NCBI GenBank assembly: GCA_006384855.1
Contig: VCJN01000480.1
Coordinates: 90,286 to 154,285 of the forward strand
Direction: 5' to 3'
Source: Tetraselmis striata
Lineage: Eukaryota; Chlorophyta; Chlorodendrophyceae; Chlorodendrales; Chlorodendraceae
Length of the DNA: 64,000 nt
Shown: positions 1-13,345 of the stretch, in pieces
Position numbering within the stretch: the first letter of the stretch is position 1
Layout of the letters: each line of letters starts with the position of its first letter
The notes under the pieces: model-generated
What the model saw: only the letters and a program-made list of their open reading frames with translations
The model's database searches: none
What the model was told of the DNA's origin: nothing
Program-made: the position numbers and the translations under genes

Positions 1-3000
1 AGCGGCCGTCGGCGCACGCCGTGGGCGGCGGGCTGAAGGTCACGCTCGTCACCAGCGGGCAGCGGTACCGAAACTTGCCGCGCCCGCTGTTGAGCGAGTC
101 GGACGCCGCGTCCGCGTTGATCTTGAGCCGCACGTCGATGTCGCCACCAAAGCCGGGCGGCGCCTGGCACTGAATCTGCGTGTCCCTCGCCGTCACGCGA
201 GCGTCAGCGCACGCCGCGTCGCCCAGCATCACGCTCGCGACCGGCGTGCCGAGCGGCCCGAAGTTGACGCCGGCGATGGTGGCAATGCCGCCCTGCGTCG
301 GTACCGGGGTCACGCTGACTATGGCGGGCGTGGTGTACGAAAACCAGCCGTTCACGTGGTTGGGCTCGTTGCGCTGGCCGCCGACGGTGACGTAGAGCGG
401 CAGGTTGATGCCCGCGCCGCTGGGCGCCGTCACCGTCAGCTCGTACTGGTCGTCAAAGGTCTGCAGGTCCCACATGCGGAGCGTGGTGCGGTCCGCCTCG
501 TAGGTGTCGACAAACACGCGGATCTGCTGAATGTAGGCGGGGCTGCCGAAGTTGCGGCCGGTGATGGTGATGGTGGTGGGCCCCACCTCGGCCTGCACCG
601 ACGGGCTCACGCTGACCACCTCCGGCGCTGCGTACGCCACCTTGCCCAGCCCGCTGCCCAGGCTGCCGAGGCCCGCCACCGTGACGCGCGCATTGTAGTT
701 GCCGCCGATGCCCTCCGACACCTGGCACACAATGGTGGTGTGCTCCACCGTGACCGCGCAGTCGGTGACGACCTTGTCGGTGCGCACTGTCTCGGGCTGG
801 CCAAACACCACCTCCACCTGCTCCCGCCACACCTGCACCACCGGCGTCTGCTCCCCGCCGATGGTGACGGGGCCGAAGTTCCGGCCGTAGATGGTGAGGT
901 CGCCGCCGACGGTGGTGGGCGGCACGACCGCCGTGATGTTGGGGTGCGCGTACTGAAACAGCCCAAAGCCGGTGTTCCTGGACGAAGAGCCGCGCAGCGC
1001 GACGACGAGGTCGTAGCCCTTGCCGACGCCGGGCGGCGCGACGCACGTGAGCGAGTTCTGGTCGACCACGACCGCGTCGGTGCACAGATCGTCGCCGATA
1101 GCTATGGCGTCGATGTAAGGCTTATAGCACTCGCCGCCGGGGCCGAAACCCTGCCCGAAAATGGTGACGACGCCGCCCTGCGTGGGCGCGAAGGAGGCGC
1201 TGGTGATGATGGGATCAGGGTAGGAGAAGGTGCTGGCGGTCGAGGCGTTGCTGCGCAGGCCGGCGACCTCCACGATGATGTCGAGCTCGTGGCCCGCGCT
1301 CTCGGGCACCACGCACACTACCTGCGAGTGCGGCGTGCTCAGCCGCGACTGCGTGCACACAACGCCGAGGCAGCCTTCGCTGTCGCCGGGGCCCACGACC
1401 GACACGTTGATGTACTTGCTGTCGAGCCCGAAGTTGTCGCCCTTCACGAAGATGGTCGTCCCCGGGCCCGCGACGCGCGGCGACACGCGCTCCACGCTCG
1501 GGTTGCGGTACTGCCACTTCCCTGCGCCGCTGCCGTCGTCGCGCTGCCCCAGGATGGACATTTCGATGTCCCAGCCGCCGCCGATGCCAGGGCCGACAGT
1601 GCATTGCACGCCCGTGTCGTCCACCACCACCACCGGATCCAGGCACTCCTGCGTCTCGCCCGTGATGGGGTCGGTAAGGTAGATGTAGTCGATGTGATCC
1701 GCCATGCCGAGCGGGCCGAGGTTGTTGCCGCTGATGACGGTCGTCCCGCCGGTCGTGTTGGCGGGCGTCCCGGGCCGGCTCGCCGGCACGTCAAACGTGG
1801 GACCCAGGTACGTGAAATTATTGGCGTGCTCCATGAAGTCGTACGTCGCCTCGCGGTCCACCACGTACATCTGCACCGTCAGGTTGCCGCCCGCGCCCGG
1901 GGGCACCTCCACGCCCACCGACGTCTGCGTGAACGCAAAGTAGCGCGTCACCTCGCGCCCGTCGATCGTCACGTTGAGCTGGCTGCGCGTGATGCCGAAG
2001 AAGCGGCCGCGGAGCGTGAGCCGGTCGCCGCTGCGGCCAGACAGCGGCTCAAAGCTGTACAGCTCGGTATTGTTGAAGGAGAAAACGTCGGGCGTGCTGC
2101 CGGTGAGGCCGTCGATGGTGACATTGACGGTCATGAGGCCGTCGCAGCAGAGGTCCTCATAGACCCAGATGCCGCCGTTGGCGATGGTGAGCGCCTCGGG
2201 CAGCACGCAGCTGATCTGTGTCCCGTACTCCTGCACGTAGGGGTAGAAGCAGGTGGTGCTGCCGACGGTGACGCCCGGGGTGAGCGTGCCCTTCGGGAAC
2301 AGAGCGTCGCCCACGGGGCCGAAGTTCTCGCCGTAGATGGTGACGTTGCCGACCCCCGAGGGCGGGATGCTGGTGACGGAGATGATCTTGGGGTAGGCGT
2401 AGGTGTAGGTGCCGCCGTCGCTCGTCACGCCGTCCACGGTGACGAGCAGCTCGTGGTTACCGCCCGTGTCGAGCGGCGTGACGCACGAGATGGCCGTGTG
2501 CGGCGTCACAATTGCCACGCCCGTGCAGGGCAGGCCCGAGATGCTCACGTCGATGAGCGCGGTGAACGGGCCAAAGTTGCCGCCGCGCAGCGTGACGAGC
2601 GTGCCGGGCGACGGGTTGAGCGGCTCCACTGTCGACACAAACGGCTTGGCATACGCGTAGACCTCGGTGCCGATGCCCACGACGCCGCCGACCTTGATGC
2701 TCACATCGTAGCCCTCGCCGGTGCCCGGCTGCACGTTGCAGGTGAGGGTGGTGGTGCTGGTGACGGTGGGGCTGGTGCACAGCTTGTCGGCGATGCTGAC
2801 CTGCAGGCCCGGACACATATAAGTTGGCGGTTCCCTTATCATTATACCAGTATCAGAAAGCCAAACACACTGCGAGAGCCAGACGGTAAGGTCACCACCT
2901 TTGGCGACGTTCGCTATAATTGCACAAGTAACATGATGTATGTACTGCAGTCTGTGTTGCACAAGTAATAGCATGTCTGTACTGCTCGTCCGGGGCCACC

Positions 3001-6000
3001 CACCTGCTGGATGTTGGCGGTGCCGGGCGGGCCAAAGTTGGCGCCGATGACGGTGACCGGTCCGCCCGAGGTGAGGCCGCCCACGGTGCTGTAGACCTTG
3101 GGGCCCTGGAAGCTGACGAGGCCGTCGCCGGTGGCGCCGGTGGTGACGCCCTTGATGGTGATGAGCAGGTCCTTGGCCTCGCCGATGGTGGACGGCTTGA
3201 CGGTGAACACGATCTGCTGGTCCGCCACCGGGATGGACGGCAGCGCAAAGCTCAGGATCTGCACCTCGCCGCCCACGATGATCGACTCGATGTTGCCCGC
3301 CAAGGCGCCGAAGTTCTGCCCCGTCACGGTGACCCGCCCGCCGAAAAACGACACGGGCGTCACGCTGGTGATGATGGGGCCCAGGTAGCTGTAGGTGTCC
3401 GTCACCGTCTGCCCCTCGATGTTGAGCGAGAGCGGCAGGTTGGAGATGGACCCCTGCCCCGTGTACTCGGGCGCAAAGCACTGGATCTCCAGGTGGCTCA
3501 CCGTCACGTTGCAGCTGGTGGCGGCAAACACGCCAACCTGCACCGTCACCGTCGGCGTCGTGCCGGTGTTCCACTCGATCGGCAGAAAGTCGCCGAGGTC
3601 GAGATCCGCGAGCGTCGGGCCGAAGTTGGTGCCGGTGAGGGTGATGACGGAGCCGCCGAGGAAGCTGACCCGGTTGACCGAGGAGATGGTGGGCGGCTGG
3701 AAGCTGAACTTGCCCTCGCCGCAGCAGCCGTTGCCGGTGCTCAGCGGGTCGTTGGCCGCGCCGTACGTGTCCTGCCCCAAGATCTGGAAAAACACGTCGT
3801 ACTCCTTGCCCGCGCCCGCGTAGTTCAGCAGGCACTGGATCTCGGTGTTGAACACGGTGACAACGGCGGGCTCGCACGGCAGGCCCAGGCGGCCGCCGAT
3901 CTTCACGTCGCCCGCGGTGCCGCCGGCCAGGGCGCTGTACGAGTTGTAAAAGTACCCGACCTCGCCAAAGTTGGTGCCGGTGATGGTGAGCCAGTTGCCC
4001 TGGATGGTGGACAGGTTGATGGTGGCGTTGCCGGTGGCGACGACGGGGCCGGTGTTGTTCCAGCCAAACGGCCCCGTGGTGGGGGACGTGACCGAGACGA
4101 CGGTGGGGCCGTCGTAATGCAGGAAGCCGATGCTCGTCTCCGAAACCACCTCTGCGATCGTCACGACGGGCTTCAGGTTGTAGCCCACCCCGGGAGGCAC
4201 CTCGCACACGATCTCTGTGTGCGCCACCGTCACCTCCGGCGAGTAGCAGGCCACCTTGAAGTCTGAGGGGTCGCCGCGGAAGACGACGCCCGTGCCGTTG
4301 ACGAGGTGGGCGGAGCCCACCGGCCCAAAGTTGTTGCCCGTGATGGTGACCGGGCCGCCGGCGGTGGTGACGGAGGTGACGGAGGTGATGGTGGGCGGGT
4401 CGCGCGTGATGGAGACGAAGTTGGTGCTCACGGTGCAGTCGCCCGTCAGCACGCCGTCGCAGGAGAAGTAGACCGAAAAGGTGGAGGTGCCGACGCCGTC
4501 GGGCGGGAAGAAGCTCATCGAGGTGGCACCGCCCGCGACGGCAGGGTCCGGCCCGTCCACCGACCACTGCGAGTTGGCCAGCGTCAGCAGGTTGGGGTCG
4601 CTGTCCCACACGATGCCGGTGATCTTGTTATTCGCCGCCGCGCCAAAGTAGGCGCCGGTCACGACGATCTTCTGCGTGGCGTCCGCGGCGTCGATCTGGG
4701 TGGGAAACGCGAAGCTGGAGCGGTCGGCGCCCTCGATGACGTAGCCGTCCTCGCCGTCGTAGAGGTAGGGCTCATAAAAGTGGAGCAGCCCCTCGCCGCC
4801 AGTGGTGTACTCCGACACGGTGGTGGCGCCGTCCGAGCCGGAAAACAGGGCGCGCACAGAGTAGTTGGCGCCCGACGCGGGCCCGATCTGGGCGGTGATC
4901 TGCGTGGCCGCCGAGGCAGCCACGTGCTGCGCGTCCGTCTGCACGACCCAGTCCGCGGCCGTGCACTGCACGAGGTAGGTGTACTTGCACGTCTCCACCT
5001 GCACCACCTTGCCGGTGCCGTCTGTGCCCGAACCGAAGTTCTCGCCGGTGATGGTGACCTTGTTGATGGCGAGGTCGCTGCCAAACATGGAGATCTGGCT
5101 CACCAGGTTGATCTTGGGCCCCTGCAGAAAGAGGCCGCCCAAGGAGGCAGACTGCCCCGCCACGGTGATGGTGATCGTGCGCGACAGCGAGGCCACGCAG
5201 GGCGTGGCGCACGTGAGGGTGCACGCCTGCACGGTGTGTGACGACTCGGCCACGATCGGCACGCAGGTGCCGCCGTCCGTGCCGCTAACAGTGATCACGT
5301 TGGCGGCGGCGGTGTTGCCAAAGTTGGTGCCCGTGAACACCAGCTTGTCGGTGCTGCCCGCCACGGTGTTCCATGCGGGCGAGGTGGTGATGGCGGTGAT
5401 GGTGGGCGGCGCGTAGTCGAACAGGTTGGCGATGCCCACATGCGTGTTGTCCTGCCCTCCGATGAGGATCTCCGCAGTGTAGCCGGTACCAGTGCCGGGA
5501 AAGTCGAAGTCCGCCGTGATGGTGGTGTCGTCGATCACAGTGATGTTGCTGGCAGCGACCGTGTTGAGCTCCAGCGCGGTCACGTGCGAGGCGTCGCCCG
5601 AGACAGCGGGGCCAAAGTTCACGCCGGTGACGGTGACCTGTCCGCCCGTGGTGGGCGCGGCGGTGATGGCGGTGATGAAGGGCGCCTGGTACTTGAGGCA
5701 GATCTGGTTGCAGTCGGTGTACCCGCCATCCGCGGCCGCCGTGCAGCCGGCGCCGCATGTGGCCACGGTCTCCAGACACAGATCGCCGTTGCAGACAGAC
5801 ACATGCAGGTAGTAGTCGATGCCGTACCCGGGCGGCATCTGGCACGTCAGAATGCCGTGGTCGGCGTCCGCCACCTGGGTGGAGCTGGAGCAGGGCCAGA
5901 AGGAGGTGTCGCCCAGGCCGGAGGACCTGGCCTGCACCACCGTCGCGGCGCCCACGGGCCCAAAGCCCTTGCCGTAGACGGTGATGGTGGAGCCAGCGCC

Positions 6001-9000
6001 GGGGACGCCATCGGTGGCTCCTGTGCCATAGAGGTTGTAGGGGCCCACACCGACAGAGGGCGGGTCGATCTCGGGCACCTTGTTGGTGTACGTGATGCCG
6101 TCGTCGTCGGCATTGCTTGACATGCGGCCGGTGACGACGCTCACCTTGGCGTCGATGTGCACTCCGCCGCCCAGGACGCACTCCGCTTCCTGCACCGTGT
6201 CCGTCGCCGACTCCACGGTGACCACCGGGTTGGCGCAGTCTGTGTAGGTCGTGCATGCCTGGTCTGCGCAAACCTTGATGCCGACGTCGGCGCGGTACAG
6301 CGTGCTGGTCAGCCAGTTGGTGCCTGCCAGACGGCCGAGGCCGTTACCCGTTATGGTGATGGTGCCGCCGGAGGTGTAGTGGCTCGGCGTAATGGCCGTC
6401 ACTTCGGGCTCCCGGAACGCGAGGCGCCCCGCGCCCAGCAGGACGGAAAAGCCATTCAGGGTCAGGTCCACGGTCAAGGGGTTCGCCGCGGTGTTGGCCA
6501 CAGGGTTGGACGCGCTGGCGTGCGTCTTGTCCACAGTGACGGACTGGGAGCCGACCGAGGCGGTGTACCCCGTCACGGGTGTGGAGTCCACAGAGTATGA
6601 CGTCAGCCCCACTGTGACAAAGTATGTGGCGTCCTTGTTCTGGCACGTGGTGTCTGCGTTCTTGAGGCCCCAGGAGACGGAGCTGCCGCCGTACTCCCCA
6701 AACTGGTAGCCAAACGAGTGGATGGGGCTCTGGCTAAACTCGGGCGGCGTGTAGTCGTACGTGAAGGCATTGGAGGTCTTGACCACGAGGTTCGCGTCCT
6801 TAATGCGGATGGTCATTGTGGCGCCGGTCAGGGACACCGAGCAGCCGGGGCTCGCAGAGCAGTCCACGCCAGCAACCTTCTCTGCCGGAGGGACGAAGGT
6901 GCACCCCTGCACGTCGTTGGCGTAGGCTCGGGGTGAGCACACGGCGGCGGCGGCGCCAGGCCCGCCGCTGCAGCTCGCAGTGGATGGGTAGTTGGCGGCG
7001 CCATCATTGTCCAGCGTGAGGGTGTGGCCACCCAGCGAAAAGTCGATCGCAAACGGCGTGTTTGCGGGCCCAAAGTTGCGCCCCTCGATGTAGACCTGCT
7101 CTCCGAACGGGCCGAGGCCAGCGGCGCCCGCGTTGATCCCCGTGATGACTGGGCCCTCATACGCAAACCTGTTGGTGCCGTCCGTTGACGTCAGGCCATC
7201 CACGGTGGCGTGGATGTTCCAGGTCAGCCCCTCCCAGTTGCTGGTGGGGTTGGCGGCGTTGGCTGTGGCGGCGACCATGGTGCATTTGAGCTGGGTGTGG
7301 CTGACCGCCACAGCATTGGTGCAGGCCTGCTGCGTTGCGCCCGAGCCGTACGTCAGGTAGGCGGTTGCAGGCGTCCCGGGCGATCCAAAGTTATCGCCGT
7401 CCAGGACGACCTGGTACGAGTTGCTGTTGCCCAGGAAGCTCCCGTAGGAGACGGTCGGGAACGAGGGCGGCGCATAGCTGAAGAGCCCGTTGCCGGTGGT
7501 GCCGGTGCCCTGCCCCTTGACGTAGAGCTCCGCGTCGTGGCCGGCGCCCGTCCCCGTCACCGACTTGCATTTTATCTGGGTGTGCGCGGTGATCACGGTG
7601 GGCGGTTCATTGAGGGAGCCGCACGCCCCGCCGTTCACCGTGACGTTGCCGTCCGTGGCCGACACCAGGTTGGTGCTGCCCAGCGGGCCGAAGTTGGTGC
7701 CGGTGATGGTGATGTAGTCGCCCTCCGTCCGGCCGGGCGAGATGGACGTGATGGTGGGGGGCTCGTAGTCGAAGATTTTCACGGTGGGGGACACCTGGCT
7801 GCTGACCACCACGTCGACGGCCAGGTTGGTGCCCACGCCGGGGCCCACGATGCAGGTCATCTCCACGTAGGCCTGCGTGACGACAATGTCCGTGCAGGGG
7901 CTCGTTCCAATGGAGATCCTGCAGACAAGCCACATGCGGGGGAGTTTGTCAGTGGCTTGCGGCCATTGCGGGTCAGGGAAACAGGGCAAGGGGGAGTGGG
8001 GGAGCATGGAAGGCGGCAGGGCACTCACAGCGACACCACCATGGGCTGGACAGGCCCAAAGTTGCTGCCGGTGATGGTGACAAGGCCGCCCGCAGATGGC
8101 GCAGTAGTGATGCTCGACACGGTGGGCCGCTGCATGTTGTCTGTTGTGTACACCACATAGTCCGTCGCGAGGCTCCAGTCCAGGCCGTCGTTCACCTGAA
8201 ACGTGACGATGCGCTGCACCATGTCCGACGCACCGGACACCTTGAGCTGCACCGTGCGCAGAGCCTCCACGTACACGCTGATGGGCTGGACGCCCTCCAT
8301 GGTCAGGATGCAACCTGATGCGGTGATCTCCAGGTCGTCCTGCGAGCGACACAGGCGCAGCCCGTCAATGCCCTCTCCTCGCCATTTGGAGGCTACCGTC
8401 TCAGCTGGCGATGTTGTCATCGGTCAAGGATGCCGCCATGCATTCCGGCGACCCACCTGTCCATGCCAAGGCCCCCCCACCCCACCCCTCTCCCCTCTCT
8501 AAGCCCATGCAGATTCAGAGATGCTCCCAGTAACAAGCAAGCAAACACCCGCCAGACGCAGAGGCACAGAAAGGGTTGGCCAGGGACGCACCGCCGGCAC
8601 AGACAGCAGCAGCGAGTCCACGTTCTCGTCGCAGTTGGTGCTGATGGTGACGGAGGCGGCGGAGAGGGTGGTGCTGTCGCGGTCGGTGATGTTAAGCATG
8701 GGCTGCAGCGTCATGAGGGAGCCGTCAAACGCGACGCCCGTCGTGTCCAGCGCGATCTCCGGCAGGTCGTTCACCTCCTCCACCGTCACCGTCAGCGCGG
8801 CCGTGTCGAAGGCGCTGCCGTCTGTGATGCGGAAGGTGATTATGCGGTTTGGCTGCGTTGTCTCCGCCGTGTTCTGATAGATGACCGTGCGGAGCGCGGT
8901 CTGTGGGGCGTGGGGAACGAGCGCATACATAAGCACATAATAATCTCATTGGGCATCCACACATTACATATATACATATATATATACACATACATACATA

Positions 9001-9080
9001 CATACATAAATATATATAATATGTATATATATATGTGTGTATGTATATGTATATGTATATGCATGTATCTACATATATAG

Positions 9081-9144
<64 letters not shown>

Positions 9145-10421
9145 AGCGTTGTGTATGGAATATTGGGCGGCAGCTAAGCAAGCAGGCCAGCAAGCAAGGC
9201 GCTCACCTCATAGACCAACGGCGGGGCAGCGCCGTCGAGCGTGAGCACGCCGGTGCCATTGTTCCATGTGGCAGTGAGCTGAGTGTTCCAATCCGCACTG
9301 TCCGGGATGCTGAGCAGGTCGATGCCGGCGACGTAGTTGGAGGTGATGGCGACGGTGCAGTTGAGCAGGCTGGCTGTGTCGACGTCAGAGACTGCGAGCG
9401 AACTATCGATCGCGATGCCCGCGGTCTGGCTCTCCTGAAACGCCAGCACCGTCTTGCTCAGCGTGAGCACCGGCTCCTGGTTCACCGCGCCCACGATGAA
9501 CACGATGCTGCTGCCGCCGCTGGTGGTGGACTGGTCAGTGGCCCGGAAGGTGATGGTGCGGTTGCCGGGGGTGAGGTTGGCATCCGAATTGGAGAACTTC
9601 ACGGTGCGCAGCACAGCCTGATACTCCATCTTGCTCGCCAGCCCCGACACCGTGAGAAGCCCGGTGGCGGCGTCCCATGTGGAGGCCAGGGAGGAGGACA
9701 CGCCCGCGCCCAGCATCAGCAGATCCTTGCCGCTCTCGTAGCCGCTCCCAATCTGTACGCTAACCGAGTTGAGCTCGTCCGTGTCGGGGTCCGTCAGCGA
9801 CAGAGCGCCGTCCACCAGCACCTCCCCGTCCCCCTCCGTATACACCTTCGCGGCCGCGGACAGCGTGATGGTGGGCGTGTCATCCACCGTCACCAGGTGC
9901 ACGCTCTTCACGCTATCCGCGCTTACTATCTGCGCCCCCGACTCATCGTACACCTGAAACACCACCTGCCGGTCCGTGATCTCCGGCGTGGAGCTGGGGT
10001 TGTAGAAGGTGAGCTGCCGCAGGATGTTCTGGTACACGTCCGGCGTGGACAGCCCCGTGAGCGTGATGGTCTTCGTGTCGGGGTCGTAGCCCGCCGAGCC
10101 CAGGCCGCCGCCCAGCTCTGGAAACTCCAGCACATCATTGGTGGGCACGTCGGGCGTGGTTACGATGATTACCACCTTGGACAGCTGGTCTGCCGCGTCG
10201 GTGGCGATGGTGATTGCGGGGTCGATTATAACCGGGTCGGCGCGCTCGACGTAATCCGTGTCGCCCGCCGAGGTGGCGTACGAGATGGCCCCGGCGGCGC
10301 GCGCCACGCAGTTCGCCACCAGTAGCGCCACCAGAGGTAGCACCCAACCCCTCGCGCCCGCGCCCGGGCCCGCCCCGCGCTGGCGAGCAGCGGCGCCCGC
10401 CGCCGGCGCCCTCGCGCCCAT
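1..10421 (-). CDS. giant secreted IPT/TIG-repeat protein with N-terminal cadherin-like repeats (3' end outside window)
   Basis: Five exons on the minus strand: 10421-9207, 8900-8592, 8399-8029, 7918-3004 and 2800-1, the last open to the window edge. All junctions are GT-AG and codon phase is kept (0, 0, 2, 0), giving at least 3,203 residues. The start ATG at 10421 is followed by a basic, Ala/Gly-rich segment and a hydrophobic core near residues 26-40 (WVLPLVALLVANCVA), which I read as a signal peptide. Residues ~50-630 hold four cadherin-like repeats, each with an LRTV-x-F...RTITF-x-VTDG signature and D-x-D acidic motifs (TDPDTD, SDVDT, TDRDS), probably calcium-binding. From ~residue 600 onward I count 24 IPT/TIG immunoglobulin-like units by the core TITGxNFGPxG: one in exon 3, 14 in exon 4, nine in exon 5. 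Such proteins are normally extracellular adhesion or receptor ectodomains. No kinase, catalytic or membrane segment is visible here, so anchoring and function are unknown. Exon 4 is 4,915 bp, far larger than any other exon in the window. Confidence 0.9.
8948..9141. repeat. AT-rich plus (CA)n microsatellite in intron 1 of the IPT/TIG gene
   Basis: An ATATAC/ATGTAT-rich stretch is followed by an uninterrupted CA run of about 57 bp (9085-9141). It fills most of the 306-bp intron 8901-9206. It explains the Cys/Val and Tyr/Ile-rich open frames across this stretch, which are not genes. Confidence 0.9.
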
Positions 10422-11934
10422 AGCGGCCCCGCCCCGCGCTGCCTACCTCCGAGCTGCCGCTGCGCCCAGCCGCCTTGCGCCTGCGGAGCGTTAGCCCGGG
10501 TCAAAGCGTCAGTCGTTCTCCGCCGGCTCACGGCGCTGCCTGTAGCAGGGACCGGTCGGGCCGCGTATTCGTATAACGGCCGGGATATGAACATGTAGTT
10601 AAGCGCTGTGTTTATCCCCCCGGCGCCTGCTCTGCAGGGTTTCCGCAGCCCAGCGTACAGCACCGCCCCAGGGGCGGGGCTGAGAACCCAAGCCACGGGC
10701 ACCAGGGGCGAAGGTGTGGGTCGCCGGCCAGAACACGCACCTCCAAGCTGTGCTGTTGCAGCCGCGCCGCCTCCGCGCGCTTCCCCGCTGAACCACCAGC
10801 GGCGAGAGGTGATAGAGCCAAACTGATGCCGGAATGTACGCACTGTACTGTTCCTTCTGCCGGCGCACGGCTATTTCCAGCGCCGAACCGCCCGGGGTGT
10901 CAGCACCTCGGCGCTGCTTTGAGAGTGTAGCGGGGGGCTGGGCCTGCCCCGTGGCTACTGGGCGCAGCAGAATGAGAGGTGTGTGTCTAGCGTCGCGCAA
11001 CCGCGCCTCAACTGTCCTCGCGGAGAGATGGCAGACTGCGCCACTGCGGTGCTGACATGCCGCGACTGGGAAGAGCAGGACTAGCAGCCCCGCCATGGCC
11101 CGAGTAGGACAGGTGGTGAGTTAGTACTTTTGCCTGTGCTTTTCCGTAGTACTTTGCCCGTGTTAGTCGTACTTTGTCCGTAGTAGAACTTCGCCTTCGC
11201 CCGACTTGGATTCCTATTCCTTAATATTTATGTTACATGAGCTAGCTGCAAAAGGCGATCAGGAAACCACCCGAACAGGCAATAGAAAAGGTCCACTACA
11301 GCAGTTGCGAGGTGGAAGCAGCACCAGAAGAGGGTGCGGATTGAGCACGGGCAAACGCATCAGACTTTGCCGTCTGCACTCCGGCAGAGAGAATGCCGCC
11401 CAAGGTACCATGCACGCAAGTTGAGACTCGCTGCAACAACCCCCGCCGCGTGCGCGACAGGTGATGGCGGAACTCAGCGGGCTGGCTGGCAACAAAGTTT
11501 CGAAGAGCTTATTGGACGGACTGACCACGAAGGAAGCATAAAGTCGTGGCGGAAGGACCGCCAGGGAAGTTGCGCACATGAAGTAACACCGCGAAGATGT
11601 AGACCACCGTTAAAGCGGATTTTCCGAGGCGGCCGCGGTCTATGACTTATTCGCTCGTGAAACCAAACCCATCACAGGTGACGGCAAGACTATGATGAAG
11701 GGAGGGGAGGGTTTACCTCTACTCCGCCCCCCCCCCCCCCGACCGCCCATCACCTGCCTACCGCCCGTAGTACGTTGCTGCCTTTGCCCGACTCCACCCC
11801 GTGTCCCGCCCGTGTAAGCAAACCCGAACCCAAACCCAAACAGGTAGGGCAGACCTTTCGTGGTCAGTGCCGGGTGTTTTGATGGCCGTACTTTAGACGG
11901 TGATTCAACAGTGTTGGAAATTCCGTCGTTGGCA
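10422..11934. other. upstream flank of the IPT/TIG gene; no gene recognised
   Basis: The first ~650 bp next to the ATG are GC-rich and presumably contain the promoter and 5' leader, but I see no clear TATA or initiator motif. Beyond 11100 the DNA becomes mixed in composition, with a C16 run near 11730. Short open frames here have no recognisable motifs. Confidence 0.4.
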
Positions 11935-12255
11935 TGTAATTAGTTTTCCCGCCCCCGGGACATAACTGGCAACTGTAGTGAAAACTTTGCAAGGTATCTA
12001 CGACGGCCGTTTAGGCAGCGATCCAGTATAAACACGGAAAGCCTTGGGTAGGCGACGCTCCGTTATGGTCTAGAAAGAAATGGCCGTTAATTGGTCTTGC
12101 CTCGGCAATTTGCTTGATGATGACTACAACCGAGGGTCGCCTACCCGGAGCTTTCCGTATTGACTGGATCGCTGCCCAAACGGCCGTCATAAAGACGTTG
12201 CAAGGGGTTCACAATAGCCAGTCCTGCCCCGAGGGCGAAAACAAAAAAACCCATC
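11935..12255. mobile_element. foldback (long inverted repeat) element
   Basis: Positions ~11950-12055 and ~12130-12235 are imperfect reverse complements. The arms share ACGGCCGTTTGGGCAGCGAT-like sequence and a GGGTAGGCGA inner end, around a ~75-bp centre (for example 12018-12055 against 12131-12190). The homology also includes the outer TTGCAAGG and CCCG...GGGAC blocks. No coding capacity is seen. This looks like a foldback element or a MITE. Confidence 0.75.
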
Positions 12256-13063
12256 AGGGGGGCGCGGGATGTGTGAGGTTTGGTAGCCCCGTCCTGAAAG
12301 GAGTACAAGTATGTTGTTACCGCGTATATTTACACGGGCGGTGTCACCTGGGAAGTATGTAGCGCTGATATACATGCGTTCAGCGGGGGTTTTATAACCT
12401 TGCGGCGTTGCGATGCTGCCGCGTAGGGTTTGTGATCGTGCCGCATCCGGATGACGTGCTGCACACCCTGGTACTGCGCGGGCTGCGAATCATGCGATGC
12501 CATATCGCCACATCTGCATGCAGCCCGTTTTCGTCCGCTTCCGCGGCCAGCGCGGGGATCGATGATGGGCATCGATTGGCCTCGATATTATTATCCGGAA
12601 TTATATCTGAATCATTATTATTCATTGCGAAAACCTGCGGCAACCATGCGGCTTTAGCATAGTCGTAGGGGCTAGTACATCGGATTACCACCGCCGGCTA
12701 TAGTCAACTGCGCAAGCGCGGTAGTAGCAGTAGCGACCGCCCACGAAGCCGTATACCACCACCGCGGTTCGTGCTAGCTTGAGCTTGTTGATCTCTTACT
12801 ACACGTAAGCGTGTGCTCGTCGGGTTATAAATTGACACGTCATATGGTCACCTACTCTTTATGCGCCGGCTTAGAAGCTTGCCGCCATTGCTCGTACGGC
12901 AAAACGCTCGATCAAGCGTGCGAAATGCGACCGGTGGTAGTTGCATGCTCGCGAATTGGCATGCTCGCGAATTGGCCGCGCCCTAGCGGGCAAGTGTTAG
13001 TTCCTCTATAGATTATTTGGCCACCGCCCCTGCCAGTTTCATTTTCCGCCATTCACGAGCTGA
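12256..13063. other. intergenic DNA, nothing recognised
   Basis: Only short open frames without motifs. A direct duplication of GCTCGCGAATTGGC occurs at 12949-12976. Confidence 0.4.
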
Positions 13064-13345
13064 ATGATGCGCTCGAAACTCGTCGCGACTTTTGGTCAGA
13101 CCGCGTCAAGCTAACCCACTAACTCGAACGTGACATGCAATGGTGGATGGACGTGCCCACCCAACAGAACGGCCGCCCGCCCATTAACCGGCTCAGCTAC
13201 TTGCACGTCAACATTCGTCGTACGATTGGGGTGCCGTTCTGATTGAAACACCTTGAGGCTCGTGGTATTTGGTACGATGATGGCCGCTCTGCGCACAGTA
13301 TCCTTCTAAAAGAACTCAAAGCCGCCCGTCTGGCTATTCAGCCTT
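13064..13345 (+). pseudogene. RNase H domain relic of a DIRS/Gypsy-type retroelement
   Basis: One plus-strand frame, broken by a TAA near 13121 and a TGA near 13240, reads like the RNase H segment that follows reverse transcriptase in DIRS and related elements. It shows an LERDMQWWMD block, an NGRPPINRL block, HVNIRRTIGVPF (the family usually has a catalytic Asp, as in HVDTS), an EARGIWYDD block and LLKELKAARLAI. The Asp-to-Asn change and two stops indicate decay. Identification rests on motif spacing alone. No reverse transcriptase domain is visible just upstream. Confidence 0.6.

Noticed and set aside
356..2968. 870-codon open frame on the plus strand (also 2914-8352 termini)
   Set aside because: It is the antisense shadow of IPT/TIG exon 5: the composition is His/Arg/Val/Asp-rich without domains. 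The first ~145 codons and the last ~30 of the long minus-strand frame at 8352-2914 are also not coding, being out-of-frame exon or intron.
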